In this document: in pieces, positions 7,697 to 15,706 of the stretch
Layout of the letters: every line of letters begins with the position of its first letter
Position numbering within the stretch: position 1 is the first letter of the stretch
NCBI GenBank assembly: GCA_903921605.1
Contig: CAIXQV010000945.1
Coordinates: 1 to 29,693, forward strand
Reading direction: 5' to 3'
Source of the DNA: an uncultured Planctomycetaceae bacterium
GTDB taxonomy: Bacteria > Planctomycetota > Planctomycetia > Planctomycetales > Planctomycetaceae
DNA: 29,693 nt
Program-made: the position numbers and the translations under genes
The notes under the pieces: generated by a model
Database searches by the model: none
What the model was told of the DNA's origin: nothing
Seen by the model: the letters and a program-made list of their open reading frames with translations, nothing else

Positions 7697-9439
7697 TTAC
7701 TTGGAAGGTGCCTCAGTGGCGTCTTCGGGAGCCGGATCTTCCAGACGCACAAACAACCAGTTCTCGACCTTCTCAGCTCCGAAGTGAACCAATACCGGAG
7801 CTTGTTCCTGCGTGAGATTGTAAAGGCCCGTTTCAGCAACCAGGTTTTCGCTTTCTGTGATTCGCATCGCAACACGCTGTGTGTCTTTGTCGACCTTTCC
7901 CTGGACGCTTTGGGTCAGCTCGGTCTCTGTGTTGTACAAGGTCCCGCTGACGACACCGTCTTTGTTCACCGCCAACTGAATAATCCGATTTGGCTCGACG
8001 TCTTTCTCGCCGGAAGAAACGGTGAATGTCCCGAGCGCCATCCATTCGGCCTTCTTCGCGACCTCTTCATCCTGCGGTGGAGCCACTGTCGCCAGATCCG
8101 CCGCGCTTTGAGCAAACTCAGTTGTTGATGCGACCTTCTCACCGTTGATGTAGACGGAGTTGTCGTTGTAGACCACGTTACCACCCTGGCCGTAGTCGTA
8201 ATAGACCGGCTGAGCCCAGACCTGTGGCGGAGCGGACCAGGTAAACCAGTTCACGCAGGCCGCATAAGTCGGAACGGTCCACCAGTATTTCCACGGACGA
8301 GTGGTGAACCCATATCCGTAATGCCAACCGCACCAGCTGTGAGGATGGCCGTACCACCAGTCACCGCGAAAGCAGCCCGGATTGTTATAGTGCCAATGGT
8401 AAGAGCTATGAACCCCAGCGCCCCAGCCAGCCCAATACGCAGCCCGATTGGGATGCACGTTTTGCCAATTGTTGAGTCCGCCGATTTGGTTCTGCCATCG
8501 ATTATTGATGTTCGTCACCTGGTTGCGATCAATGTTGGCCCATGTCGGCCGATTACTGATCGCGACGTTGTTGCCCATGTTGATCTGACCAATGTTGATC
8601 GGCCGGTTATTCGCCACCCCGACACTCGGGAACGATGGGCGAGTTGAGATGCCCGGCCGGTTGTCAATGCCGGGCCGATTATCAATGCCCGGACGATTAT
8701 CGATGCCCGGACGATTGCTCAGCCCTGGCCCAACATTGCCGGGCAGTGTTTCCGGCCTGAGTGGTTTTCCCATTCCCAGAAAGTCGCCCACATCTCCCGG
8801 AGTTGGGCGAGCGGAAATATTTGGTGGCACATTGAGATTTGGGCGATTGTTCACATTGCCTGGCAGAGTCGTCGCGGGACGCTGGAGATCAGGACGGTTC
8901 GGCAGTTTGTTGCTCGGACGATTCTCAGCTCCGCCGCCCAGATTCGGAATACTTGGACGAGTCGTGGGCCGATCGATCTGCCCCGGAAGCTTGTTCGCTC
9001 CGCCTAATTCGCCATTGCCCGGCAGAGAAGGCCGCGTTGACGGCATGTTCGGTGCGGAAGGCCGCGTTGTGGGCCTATTCGGTGTGGCCGGCCGGGTGGA
9101 CGGCATGTCCGGAGTCGCCGGTCGCGTTGAAGGCTTGAGTCCTCCTGTCGGACGATCGACGGAAGGCATTGCTGGCTTCGTCGACGGACGATTGATATTT
9201 GGCGAACTCATGTTGGGACGAGTTGTTGGTGCAGGTCGGCTGCTTCCCATGTTCGGCACGCTGGGATGCGGAGCTGGGCGAGACATCCCACCGCCGCCAC
9301 CGCCGCCGCCGCCACCTCCCATTGATCGCCCGCCTCCACCGCCACCGCCGCCGCGGAGACCGTAGGCCAATGCCGGATCGGAAGCCACCGTCACGACAAG
9401 CATCATCAGCACTGTTACGCTAAGTTTGCTGCGAAACAT
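7697..9439 (-). CDS. Secreted Gly/Pro-rich repeat protein ('mu-protocadherin'-type planctomycete protein)
   Basis: A 580-residue exported protein of mosaic composition. Residues 1-25 are a signal peptide; 29-51 are two poly-Gly tracts; 52-290 are a low-complexity Pro/Arg/Asn/Thr/Ser region with STRPATP/MPSTRP and NRPGID repeats; 325-420 are very rich in Trp, Tyr, His and Gly (YWAGWGAG, HWHYNNPGCFRGDWWYGHPHSWCGW, four Cys in all); and 425-570 are a globular, probably all-beta domain ending in an acidic tail. Such proteins are often annotated 'mu-protocadherin, cell-surface' in planctomycetes; that name implies no demonstrated function. The Pro/Arg-rich segment may be an extended spacer. The gene lies 20 bp after the NTF2/lipocalin-like gene and is probably co-transcribed with it. 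A minus-strand GGAG lies about 10 nt before the ATG. Confidence 0.8.
   Translation of the reverse strand: MFRSKLSVTVLMMLVVTVASDPALAYGLRGGGGGGGGRSMGGGGGGGGGGGMSRPAPHPSVPNMGSSRPAPTTRPNMSSPNINRPSTKPAMPSVDRPTGGLKPSTRPATPDMPSTRPATPNRPTTRPSAPNMPSTRPSLPGNGELGGANKLPGQIDRPTTRPSIPNLGGGAENRPSNKLPNRPDLQRPATTLPGNVNNRPNLNVPPNISARPTPGDVGDFLGMGKPLRPETLPGNVGPGLSNRPGIDNRPGIDNRPGIDNRPGISTRPSFPSVGVANNRPINIGQINMGNNVAISNRPTWANIDRNQVTNINNRWQNQIGGLNNWQNVHPNRAAYWAGWGAGVHSSYHWHYNNPGCFRGDWWYGHPHSWCGWHYGYGFTTRPWKYWWTVPTYAACVNWFTWSAPPQVWAQPVYYDYGQGGNVVYNDNSVYINGEKVASTTEFAQSAADLATVAPPQDEEVAKKAEWMALGTFTVSSGEKDVEPNRIIQLAVNKDGVVSGTLYNTETELTQSVQGKVDKDTQRVAMRITESENLVAETGLYNLTQEQAPVLVHFGAEKVENWLFVRLEDPAPEDATEAPSK
8649..8720 (-). 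repeat. Four 18-bp tandem repeats inside the Gly/Pro-rich protein gene
   Basis: Four consecutive 18-bp units (8649-8666, 8667-8684, 8685-8702, 8703-8720), each starting ATGCC(C/G)GG on the plus strand, encode the hexapeptide repeat NRPGID on the minus strand. The units differ mainly at synonymous positions. This is in-frame expansion of a spacer segment, a likely site of length variation among strains. Confidence 0.8.
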
Positions 9440-9459
9440 CTTGAAATGACTCCGGCGAA

Positions 9460-10380
9460 TTACTTGTTTGCGGATGGGGAAACTTCGACCGAAGAAACAA
9501 CACGGTTGATCGTGGCCGCGGCAGAGGCCGGCTGGGGCTCGCCGTTGATTTCGTGCCCGATCAATTGCAGGGTAAATGAGTTCTCATCAACCTGCTCCAG
9601 TACATAAGTTCCTGATGAAACATCACCATTCGCACTGGTCTGAGATGATTTTGCCATCCAGCTGTTTTCGTTCTTCGACCAGCTCGATGAGCCAAACGAA
9701 CCGTCTGAGTTAAACGTCCATGAACGAATCTGCAGGAGGTTTGCGTCCCAGCCAATGACCTGAGTTCCTTCCAGCACGTTTCCGTCTGCTGATTCCGCGA
9801 CGAATGAACGCAACAGGAATGCTCGATTGGCAGACCAGCGAAACGTCGTGCGAACTTTTACGTCGCCGGATTCATCAGTCCATTCACCGATCAGCCATTC
9901 CAGTTGCTGCAGAGCATCCGCCGGAGTTGCTGGAATGGGTGCCGTAGTTTCTTCGATAGAGTCAAACAGCCACTTCTCGCCGGACCGGGTCATGATTGCG
10001 GAGAAAACCGATTCCACTGGAACACCGTCGCCGCCAATGACAGTCGTTTGTCCTTCAACCTGAGCAACGTCAGCAGTCACCATTTTGGCTCGAGTCATGC
10101 TGGCACTTAGCTTGATGCCCGGCTGAGCCGTGAAGACCTTTGTAAAATCTGCCTGAATCGCGGCTCGGCCTTCGGTTCGTTCGCCGGTTTCGCGATCAGT
10201 GTGAGTCGCGGTTTCTGTCCAGCAAGCAGCAAGTTTCTCTGCATTCTTTTCATTGAAAGCTGCGACAAATTCATTTAGCGAATTGCCGATCTGAACTTCG
10301 TCGGCAGCGACCACGTTCGCCGCAAGCCATACTGTGGACAATGTCGCCAAGACAAACATTGCATTAAGAAGACGACTCAT
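9460..10380 (-). CDS. Secreted protein with NTF2/SnoaL-like and lipocalin-like (DUF1579-type) domains
   Basis: A 306-residue exported protein. Residues 1-26 are a signal peptide. Residues 30-150 look like a SnoaL/SgcJ-EcaC NTF2-like fold: NEFVAAFNEKNAEKLAACWTETATHTDRETGERTEGRAAI is the classic start of that family, and EKWLFDSIEE closes it. Residues 158-300 begin LEWLIGEWTDES and contain alternating strands (FRWSANRAFLLRSF, GTQVIGWDANLLQIRSWTF, GSSSWSKNENSW), which resemble the DUF1579/lipocalin-like barrel. Neither domain shows a catalytic signature, so ligand binding or a structural role is the safest reading. An AGGGG about 10 nt upstream supports the ATG at 10380. It is the first gene of a two-gene unit with the Gly/Pro-rich surface protein 20 bp downstream, so the two may act together at the envelope. 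Confidence 0.75.
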   Translation of the reverse strand: MSRLLNAMFVLATLSTVWLAANVVAADEVQIGNSLNEFVAAFNEKNAEKLAACWTETATHTDRETGERTEGRAAIQADFTKVFTAQPGIKLSASMTRAKMVTADVAQVEGQTTVIGGDGVPVESVFSAIMTRSGEKWLFDSIEETTAPIPATPADALQQLEWLIGEWTDESGDVKVRTTFRWSANRAFLLRSFVAESADGNVLEGTQVIGWDANLLQIRSWTFNSDGSFGSSSWSKNENSWMAKSSQTSANGDVSSGTYVLEQVDENSFTLQLIGHEINGEPQPASAAATINRVVSSVEVSPSANK

Positions 10381-10825
10381 AATTGTTGATCCCCTGAAGC
10401 ACGGTCAGGCGCTGAAGTAGTCCCAATTCCCAAACGATCTCGGCCTCTCAGGCGGGAGATCTCGATATCCGCAATCTATCTGCAAGATCGCCGAATTTCG
10501 CCGGTCAACGAGTTGAAAATTCAGAAAACGACAGAGTGCGGGCAAACTCCCTTTGGCTTAGGCCAATGCTGTTTTCTGAGTGACTTCACGAAATCTTAAC
10601 ATTCAGTATCAGACTGAGATTTTGTTGAGCCTTGAACACGGGGAGAGCCCTTGGCTTCAAGCCGATCCGTGGCATGAACCACACTTGTTTTGCGCAGACA
10701 TTTACCCTGCACTTCGGCACTCGCTGACTCCCGCGGTTCAATTTCCAACCGAACGCGGCGGACTCAAAGTCCATTTTCAGCCAAACGTTCATTTTGATTC
10801 ATGATGATTCTCAGTCAAATGGCAC
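10381..10825. other. Divergent intergenic region
   Basis: About 445 bp between the minus-strand NTF2/lipocalin gene and the plus-strand phytase-like gene. The overlapping short ORFs (around 10580-10804) lie opposite each other and look like chance. Both promoters must be here; I cannot assign -35/-10 boxes with confidence and see no strong palindrome. Confidence 0.4.
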
Positions 10826-10830
10826 AAGGA
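10826..10830 (+). promoter_or_regulatory. Ribosome binding site deciding the 10837 start
   Basis: AAGGA lies 6 nt before the ATG at 10837. This favours that start over the in-frame ATG at 10801, which has no Shine-Dalgarno and would add 12 residues in front of the signal peptide. Confidence 0.5.
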
Positions 10831-10836
10831 CAGCCA

Positions 10837-12042
10837 ATGGCCGCTCATTTTTTCAAGAATATTCGTCGATCCGCTGGGGCTCTTTTCGTAATGGCCTGTG
10901 CCGCGATGGAAACGTCAGGCAGCGACAAACAGTCGATCGAATTGCTGGGAACAGCATCGATCCCGGGTGATGCTGTCGATCTTTCCGGCGACTCCGCTTT
11001 GCTGCAAAACGGTGAACCGCGAAATCGGCTCGGCGGTTTTTCAGCTCTTGAATATTCCGGCGAAGGGATGCTGTTTGCCAGCATGTCCGATCGTGGGCCG
11101 GACGATGGAGCTGTCGACTACCATTGCCGTGTTCAATTGCTCGAACTGGAGATCTCCGGAGCTCCCGAATCTTCAGTCAACGCTGCCGTTCGTCGCACGA
11201 TCATTTTTACAGATTCTGACGGGCGTCGTTTCAGTGGTTCGTCGACTGCGATTCAGGCCACAACGAAAACGGGACATCGACTGGACCCCGAAGGCTTTCG
11301 CTTCGGCTCGGATGGGTCTATGTTCGTTTCCGATGAGTATGGTCCGCATGTGATTCAGTTCTCTGCCGACGGCAGCGAGCAAAAACGATTTCAGTTGCCA
11401 GCACATTTTATTGTCGCAAATCCACACGCCGACAAGAAAAAAGAAAACAGCCTGAACCAAACGGGGCGAGCTTCCAATCGAGGGCTTGAGGGGTTGGCCA
11501 TATCACAAGACGGACGACATCTTGTCGCAGTGATGCAGGGGCCGTTGTTGCAGGACGGAACACGGACCGACTCGGGCATCGTTGTCGGGCGCAATTGTCG
11601 CTTGATTCAACTGGAGCTTGCGACCGGAAAAACCAAAGAGTTTGTCTACCAACTGGAGAGTCCCGATAACGGCAACAGTGAGATCGTCGCGTGTGGACCA
11701 AACCAGTATCTGGTGCTCGAACGAGACAGTGAGTCCGGCAAGTCAGCTCAATATCGCAAGCTGATTCAGATTGATCTCAGCCATGCAACAGATGTATCCA
11801 ACATGGATCAGTTGCCATCCGGCGATCTGCCGTCTGACATTGTTCCCGTTAAGCGAAGTGTTTATCTGGACTTTCTTGCACCGCAATGGAATCTGGCTGG
11901 TGCCGCGATGCCGGAAAAGATCGAAGGTCTGACATTCGGGCCCACTTTGGCGGACGGTCGAAAGACACTTCTGGTTGGCACGGATAACGATTTTGAATCA
12001 AAAGCCGCGTCATTAATCTGGGTCTTCGCGGTTAAAAACTGA
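10837..12042 (+). CDS. Secreted esterase-like/phytase-like beta-propeller protein
   Basis: A 401-residue exported protein. From the ATG at 10837 it begins MAAHFFKNIRRSAGALFVMACAAM, a basic then hydrophobic export signal. The body matches the 'esterase-like activity of phytase' family (PF13449 type): GGFSALEYSGEGMLFASMSDRGPDDG, DPEGFRFGSDGSMFVSDEYGPHVIQFSADG, NRGLEGLAISQDGRHLVAVMQGPLLQDG, and a C-terminal PEKIEGLTFGPTLADGRKTLLVGTDNDF. The conserved acidic residues in DRGPDDG, DPEG, DEYGP and GLEG would line a metal-dependent active site on a propeller face. The natural substrate in bacteria is unclear; phosphoesters or other esters are plausible. It stands alone on the plus strand, facing the YHS-like gene convergently. 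Confidence 0.82.
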   Translation: MAAHFFKNIRRSAGALFVMACAAMETSGSDKQSIELLGTASIPGDAVDLSGDSALLQNGEPRNRLGGFSALEYSGEGMLFASMSDRGPDDGAVDYHCRVQLLELEISGAPESSVNAAVRRTIIFTDSDGRRFSGSSTAIQATTKTGHRLDPEGFRFGSDGSMFVSDEYGPHVIQFSADGSEQKRFQLPAHFIVANPHADKKKENSLNQTGRASNRGLEGLAISQDGRHLVAVMQGPLLQDGTRTDSGIVVGRNCRLIQLELATGKTKEFVYQLESPDNGNSEIVACGPNQYLVLERDSESGKSAQYRKLIQIDLSHATDVSNMDQLPSGDLPSDIVPVKRSVYLDFLAPQWNLAGAAMPEKIEGLTFGPTLADGRKTLLVGTDNDFESKAASLIWVFAVKN

Positions 12043-12066
12043 TCCGCGAGGAGTGACGCCAAGTAT

Positions 12067-12107
12067 AAAAAAAGATCTCGCGACGCATCTGCATGCGTCC
12101 GAGATCT
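12067..12107 (-). terminator. Intrinsic terminator of the YHS-like gene (12171-12728)
   Basis: Left arm AGATCTCG (12073-12080), then C, then GACGCAT (12082-12088); loop CTGC; right arm ATGCGTC-CGAGATCT (12093-12107). This is a 15-bp stem with one bulge. The A tract at 12067-12073 becomes a U tract on the minus strand, immediately 3' of the stem. The hairpin lies between convergent genes and could also slow plus-strand transcripts, but the U tract fits only the minus direction. Confidence 0.78.
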
Positions 12108-12170
12108 CTGGTGTTGTCGTTGCTGCCGCGCATCTTTGCAAATGCCGTGCAGGACTCGCGAAGTCAGAAG

Positions 12171-12728
12171 CTACTTTCTCGATTCTGAGGCTTCATCCTT
12201 CTTTGGCTTCTTTTCGCCGTCAGCTTTCTTCACAGCGAAAGACTTCGTAAACACTGCGTCGCCGAAGATTTTTGTTAGCTGATCATCCTGGGAGGCCGAC
12301 TCGAGAGAGCCTTTGCATTTTTCGCAACAAAACCCAACTTTAACGCCGGAGACTTTGATCGTCTGCTCTTTGCTGACCTTGCTTCCGGAGACGGGGCACT
12401 TTGTCTGGCGGAACTGCTTTGTCTGAACCAACTGCAGGTTGGCCTTGGCCGAGTACTTTGCTGGTTCTGCATCAAACGCAGCTTTGCATTTCTCGCAGCA
12501 GAAGTAGGTTTCTTTATCGCGATACTTTGACGAGTTCTCCTTCTTCGCATCACTGCCAGAGACTGGACAAGTCGCTTTAAACGCGGCTTCGCCCTTCTCT
12601 TTGGCCTCTGCGCCTTCAACCTTTGCAGGCTTGTCAGTCGCATCTTTCTTCTCATCGTTTGCGTTGACAAACGGTACAGAAGCAACCACACCCAACAAAA
12701 TAGCCAACCAGCTCATTCGAGATTTCAT
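12171..12728 (-). CDS. Exported protein with two YHS/TRASH-like Cys motifs
   Basis: A 185-residue protein with a signal peptide (1-24, ending VNA), a Lys/Glu/Ala-rich linker, and two copies of a Cys motif. Copy 1 is CPVSGSDAKK (C54) with FCCEKCK (C77, C78, C81); copy 2 is CPVSGSKVSK (C111) with FCCEKCK (C134, C135, C138). CPVSG followed by a CCxxC about 20 residues on is the pattern of YHS/TRASH-type heavy-metal binding modules. The tail is again Lys/Glu-rich. Inference: it binds a soft metal such as copper or zinc outside the cytoplasm. I moved the start from a longer ORF (12842) to the ATG at 12728, since that begins the signal peptide and has GGAG 9 nt upstream (12738-12741). No metal transporter lies next to it to support the role. 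Confidence 0.75.
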   Translation of the reverse strand: MKSRMSWLAILLGVVASVPFVNANDEKKDATDKPAKVEGAEAKEKGEAAFKATCPVSGSDAKKENSSKYRDKETYFCCEKCKAAFDAEPAKYSAKANLQLVQTKQFRQTKCPVSGSKVSKEQTIKVSGVKVGFCCEKCKGSLESASQDDQLTKIFGDAVFTKSFAVKKADGEKKPKKDEASESRK

Positions 12729-12737
12729 CAATACATG

Positions 12738-12741
12738 CTCC
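12738..12741 (-). promoter_or_regulatory. Ribosome binding site deciding the 12728 start
   Basis: GGAG on the minus strand lies 9 nt before the ATG at 12728. It lies inside the longer open frame, so it supports the shorter, signal-peptide-first product. Confidence 0.45.
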
Positions 12742-12744
12742 ATT

Positions 12745-13136
12745 TTCGTAGTTAAAAGGGTCATCGCTCGCCGTCCATCGATTGTCTCTATCAACGCCTG
12801 AAGTTTCTGTCCCCAGCTTATTGTTCGTACGGCTGGCGGCATTGGACTCTCTGAGCCGCAATGCTGTCAAGTGCGTCCCGCACATCCAGGACAGCCGGGA
12901 CCTACAAAATTCGCGACTACACCCTTGTCTCACGGTCACATCGCAGACGGTCGACATCTGATAGGCATGGACTCTAAACTCATGGTACCAGAACACACGA
13001 CTTTGGCGGTGGCATGTCGTCGTGCGGCTCAGAAACATTGGCGAGTGACAGAAAACTCGCAGTCTGCATCTGAAAGGCGCACAAAGAAAACGTAATGGCG
13101 GGAAGAGCCATCTGATTTGCTCATCCGTATCTGCTC
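12745..13136. other. Divergent intergenic region with an inverted repeat
   Basis: About 390 bp between the YHS-like gene and the NHL gene. It holds GTCCCG (12875-12880) and CGGGAC (12897-12902) within text of the form 'ccaggacagccgggacctac', which resembles dispersed planctomycete intergenic repeats (from memory, not searched). No gene is supported. Promoters of both flanking genes should be here. Confidence 0.35.
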
Positions 13137-13154
13137 AGAGGAAAGAGATGACTC

Positions 13155-14300
13155 ATGCGAAACGACCGGTCTTCGCCCAATATTCTTCAATGCTCATTGA
13201 TACTCACAGCTCTTGCCATTGGAGTGATCGAGTCTTCTTGTGCAGCCCTCGCCAGTGACCGTAAACCCGAGATTGGCGATGTCATGACCGTCGCGGGAAA
13301 CGGAAAAGATGTTCCCGGCAGTGCGGATGGAAAAGCCCTGAACACTCCGTCATCTCAGCCGTTCGGGATCAGTTATGGCCCCGACGGTGCGCTGTATGTC
13401 TGCGAAGTCGGTTCACACCTGATTCGCCGCATCGACCTGTCTTCTGGTGAGGCGAAGACTGTCGCCGGAACTGGCAAGAAGGGGTATTCTGGTGATGGAG
13501 GCCCCGCGACTCAGGCTCAACTCAACGAACCGTACGAAGTGCGCTTCGATCAACAGGGCAACATGATTTTCGTGGAAATGCAGAATCACCTCGTGCGCAA
13601 GGTGGATCACAAGACGGGAATCATCTCCACGATTGCCGGAACTGGTGTCGCTGGATTCTCGGGAGACGGTGGCCCGGCCAATCAGGCTCAGATGAATCAG
13701 CCGCACTCTATCGTCCTTGACGATAAGGATCGGCTCTTCATCTGCGACATCAAAAACCATCGAGTTCGCATGGTGGATCCGTCGACCGGCGTGATTTCCA
13801 CGTTCGCCGGGACTGGTGAGAAAACAAAAACTCCTGACGGAGCTTCTTTTGACGGAACTCCGCTGAATGGTCCTCGAGCATTAGATTTTGACGGTGATCA
13901 TTCTCTGTATCTGGCTCTTCGCGAAGGTAACGCCATCTTTCGGATGGACCTGATGGCTCGTACCTACCACCATCTGGCAGGTACCGGGAAAAGTGGGTAC
14001 TCGGGTGATGGCGGATCAGGGAAGGAAGCCCAGCTGGCTGGCCCGAAGGGTGTCAGTCTTTCGAAAGCCGGAGATTTGTATTTTGCCGATACCGAAAGCC
14101 ACATCGTGCGTGTTCTGCGGGCCAAAACAGGAATTGTGGAGACCGTCATTGGAGACGGCAAACCGGGTGACGGACCGGATGGAGAAGCGCGAAATTGCCG
14201 GTTAAATCGACCTCACGGCGTCTACGTGTCTCCGGACGGATGGCTTTATGTGGGTGATAGCAGTAATCATCGAGTTCGCCGGATAAAGCTGTCCGAATGA
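13155..14300 (+). CDS. Secreted NHL-repeat beta-propeller protein
   Basis: A 381-residue exported protein with a signal peptide (about 1-34, ending in ALAS) and a series of NHL repeats. The repeated signature is AGTGKKGYSGDGGPATQAQLNEP, recurring as AGTGVAGFSGDGGPANQAQMNQP and AGTGKSGYSGDGGSGKEAQLAGP, alternating with YVCEVGSHLIRRID, FVEMQNHLVRKVD, FICDIKNHRVRMVD, YFADTESHIVRVL and YVGDSSNHRVRRI. This builds a six-bladed propeller, generally a protein- or ligand-binding scaffold; no enzyme motif is evident. AGGAAAGAG (13138-13146) is well spaced for the ATG at 13155; an out-of-frame ATG at 13148 is not used. It is the third secreted propeller in the window but is only remotely related in sequence to the other two. 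Confidence 0.85.
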   Translation: MRNDRSSPNILQCSLILTALAIGVIESSCAALASDRKPEIGDVMTVAGNGKDVPGSADGKALNTPSSQPFGISYGPDGALYVCEVGSHLIRRIDLSSGEAKTVAGTGKKGYSGDGGPATQAQLNEPYEVRFDQQGNMIFVEMQNHLVRKVDHKTGIISTIAGTGVAGFSGDGGPANQAQMNQPHSIVLDDKDRLFICDIKNHRVRMVDPSTGVISTFAGTGEKTKTPDGASFDGTPLNGPRALDFDGDHSLYLALREGNAIFRMDLMARTYHHLAGTGKSGYSGDGGSGKEAQLAGPKGVSLSKAGDLYFADTESHIVRVLRAKTGIVETVIGDGKPGDGPDGEARNCRLNRPHGVYVSPDGWLYVGDSSNHRVRRIKLSE

Positions 14301-14455
14301 TCGCTCCGCCATCATGATTCCAGAGCAGTCGATTGCTCCCCCGAAACCCGTTTGAGGCTTGCGACATGGGCTGAAGTCCCGTATATCTGCCGTTTTCCGA
14401 ATCGAACGAAGGCAAAAGACCTGTTACCAGTGCTGGTTTCCTGAGGGACGTTGAG

Positions 14456-14944
14456 ATGGGCAGATTGAAAACTGTGGTCAGCGGATTGATTCTCTTCGCT
14501 GCGGGCTATGCGACAGCAACGCTGAATGGGTTCGCGCCGTCGCAGATAGAAGCGACTCAGGACGCTGCGGCTCAAGGCCAACTTTCCGAAGATGCCTTGA
14601 AGGCCTACAAGAAAGTCAGCAAGGCCATCAGAGAACTCAACAACCTGTATGTAGCCAGCGGTGAAAGCACTTCAGCTTTTGAAGGGGTAAATTACTTCGC
14701 CGCCTCCGTAGGCGGGATCAACGCAGAGCGAGATCTCGAAGAAGGTCGTGGCGTTGATCCGGAGACTTTCGCCGCCATCTACGCCGACAAAGCCAGTCCA
14801 AAAATTAAAGAGAATCTCGACCGAGATGAATTGGGGCGTCTTCGCTACAAGAAGATCGTAATTCGTCTGTACTCGCAGGAACGTCTGCAGATGATGTTCA
14901 AACAGAGAGATCAGCTCGAAATTCGATCTGAGTCTGTAGAATAA
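14456..14944 (+). CDS. Small membrane-anchored protein of unknown function
   Basis: A 162-residue protein I do not recognise. Residues 5-26 (KTVVSGLILFAAGYATATLNGF) form a single N-terminal signal anchor or uncleaved signal peptide. The rest is hydrophilic and mostly helical, with a conserved-looking core (AYKKVSKAIRELNNLYVASGESTSAFEGVNYFAASVGGINAERDLEEGRGVDPETFAAIYADKA) and a basic C-terminus. A TGAGGGA motif lies shortly before the ATG. Only one base separates its stop from the rnpA GTG, which strongly suggests co-transcription or translational coupling with rnpA-yidD. Codon use and composition resemble the neighbours. No function is assigned. Confidence 0.72.
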   Translation: MGRLKTVVSGLILFAAGYATATLNGFAPSQIEATQDAAAQGQLSEDALKAYKKVSKAIRELNNLYVASGESTSAFEGVNYFAASVGGINAERDLEEGRGVDPETFAAIYADKASPKIKENLDRDELGRLRYKKIVIRLYSQERLQMMFKQRDQLEIRSESVE

Positions 14945-14945
14945 C

Positions 14946-15326
14946 GTGTCAGAGAATTCCGGTTTTCGTTTGACGCCGCAGATGCATCTTCGGCGTGCGC
15001 AGGACTTTGAACGAGTGTATGGTTCCGGAGTTCGTTCCGGCGACGATCATCTTCTTATCTTTGTTCACAGCAACGATTTGAATGTCATTCGAGCGGGTGT
15101 CAGTGTCTCGCGTAAGCATGGGTCAGCCGTGCATCGCAATGTGAAGCGACGAAGGCTCAAGGAAGCATTTCGACTACTTCAGCACGAACTTCCGAGCGGG
15201 CTCGATCTGATTCTGATTCCACGTCAGCGTGATGATTCCGCAATGGTTGATTACCAGGCGTCGATCAAGAGTCTGGTGCCCCGACTGGCTCGACGACTGC
15301 AGCGGAACTCCGAGAGCGGCTCATGA
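14946..15326 (+). CDS. rnpA: Ribonuclease P protein component
   Basis: A 126-residue basic protein, the usual size of RnpA, the protein subunit that helps the catalytic RNA mature the 5' ends of tRNAs. The family pattern is clear: [25 protein letters not shown] at the N-terminus, [26 protein letters not shown] (the RNR signature with RN at the conserved place) and DLILIPR in the last strand. The start is the GTG at 14946: the later ATG at 14982 would remove the conserved FRL. It sits 1 bp after the small anchored protein gene and overlaps yidD by 4 bp (ATGA). The usual upstream partner rpmH is not found in the window, so the ancestral rpmH-rnpA-yidD-yidC order is partly broken here. Confidence 0.93.
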   Translation: MSENSGFRLTPQMHLRRAQDFERVYGSGVRSGDDHLLIFVHSNDLNVIRAGVSVSRKHGSAVHRNVKRRRLKEAFRLLQHELPSGLDLILIPRQRDDSAMVDYQASIKSLVPRLARRLQRNSESGS

Positions 15327-15706
15327 ATGCAGCTCAGGATTTAAAGACGGAACTGGACGCACACAGCGAGGCAACCCCGTGTTCCCCTAACTGCCTTCAT
15401 GACAATGCTGACGCAATTCTGACGAAGGCTGACGCAATTCTGACGAAGGCAGAGTCGTCAACGCCATACCAAAATCTGTGGCGAAGTTTGCTCCGGAGCC
15501 CTGCTCTGCTGGCGATTGGTGCAGTGAAATTGTACCAGTATCTGCTCAGCCCGTGGCTCGGGCGGCGATGTCGCTTCTATCCTTCGTGTAGCCAATATTT
15601 CATTCTGTCCGTGCAGAAATTTGGGCTGATTCGAGGATTCTGCAAAGGCACGGCTCGGATCTGTCGTTGTCATCCGTGGCACCCGGGCGGTTATGATCCG
15701 CCTTAA
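15323..15706 (+). CDS. yidD: Membrane protein insertion efficiency factor YidD
   Basis: The C-terminal 75 residues are a complete Yid[62 protein letters not shown], with the conserved [10 protein letters not shown] and [12 protein letters not shown] blocks. YidD is a small amphipathic inner-membrane-associated protein that helps YidC insert proteins. Here it is 127 residues, against 70-90 usually; the extra N-terminal 50 residues are polar and hold an exact duplication (ADAILTK twice). The start ATG overlaps the rnpA stop (ATGA), a standard coupling arrangement. A shorter start within the extension cannot be excluded, but no internal ATG is suitably placed. yidC does not follow. Confidence 0.92.
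   Translation: MNAAQDLKTELDAHSEATPCSPNCLHDNADAILTKADAILTKAESSTPYQNLWRSLLRSPALLAIGAVKLYQYLLSPWLGRRCRFYPSCSQYFILSVQKFGLIRGFCKGTARICRCHPWHPGGYDPP
15407..15448 (+). repeat. Exact 21-bp tandem duplication in yidD
   Basis: Two identical 21-bp units, 15407-15427 and 15428-15448, each beginning GCTGACGCAATTCTG, encode ADAILTK twice in frame. The identity at the DNA level, including wobble positions, indicates a recent duplication. It lies in the non-conserved N-terminal extension, so function is probably unaffected. Confidence 0.85.

Noticed and set aside
8592..9365. A 257-residue plus-strand ORF opposite the Gly/Pro-rich protein gene
   Set aside because: Its periodic composition (PGRLSMPGRL, poly-Pro) mirrors the GC-rich repeats of the minus-strand gene, which has a signal peptide and a globular C-terminal domain; there is no ribosome binding site for the plus frame.
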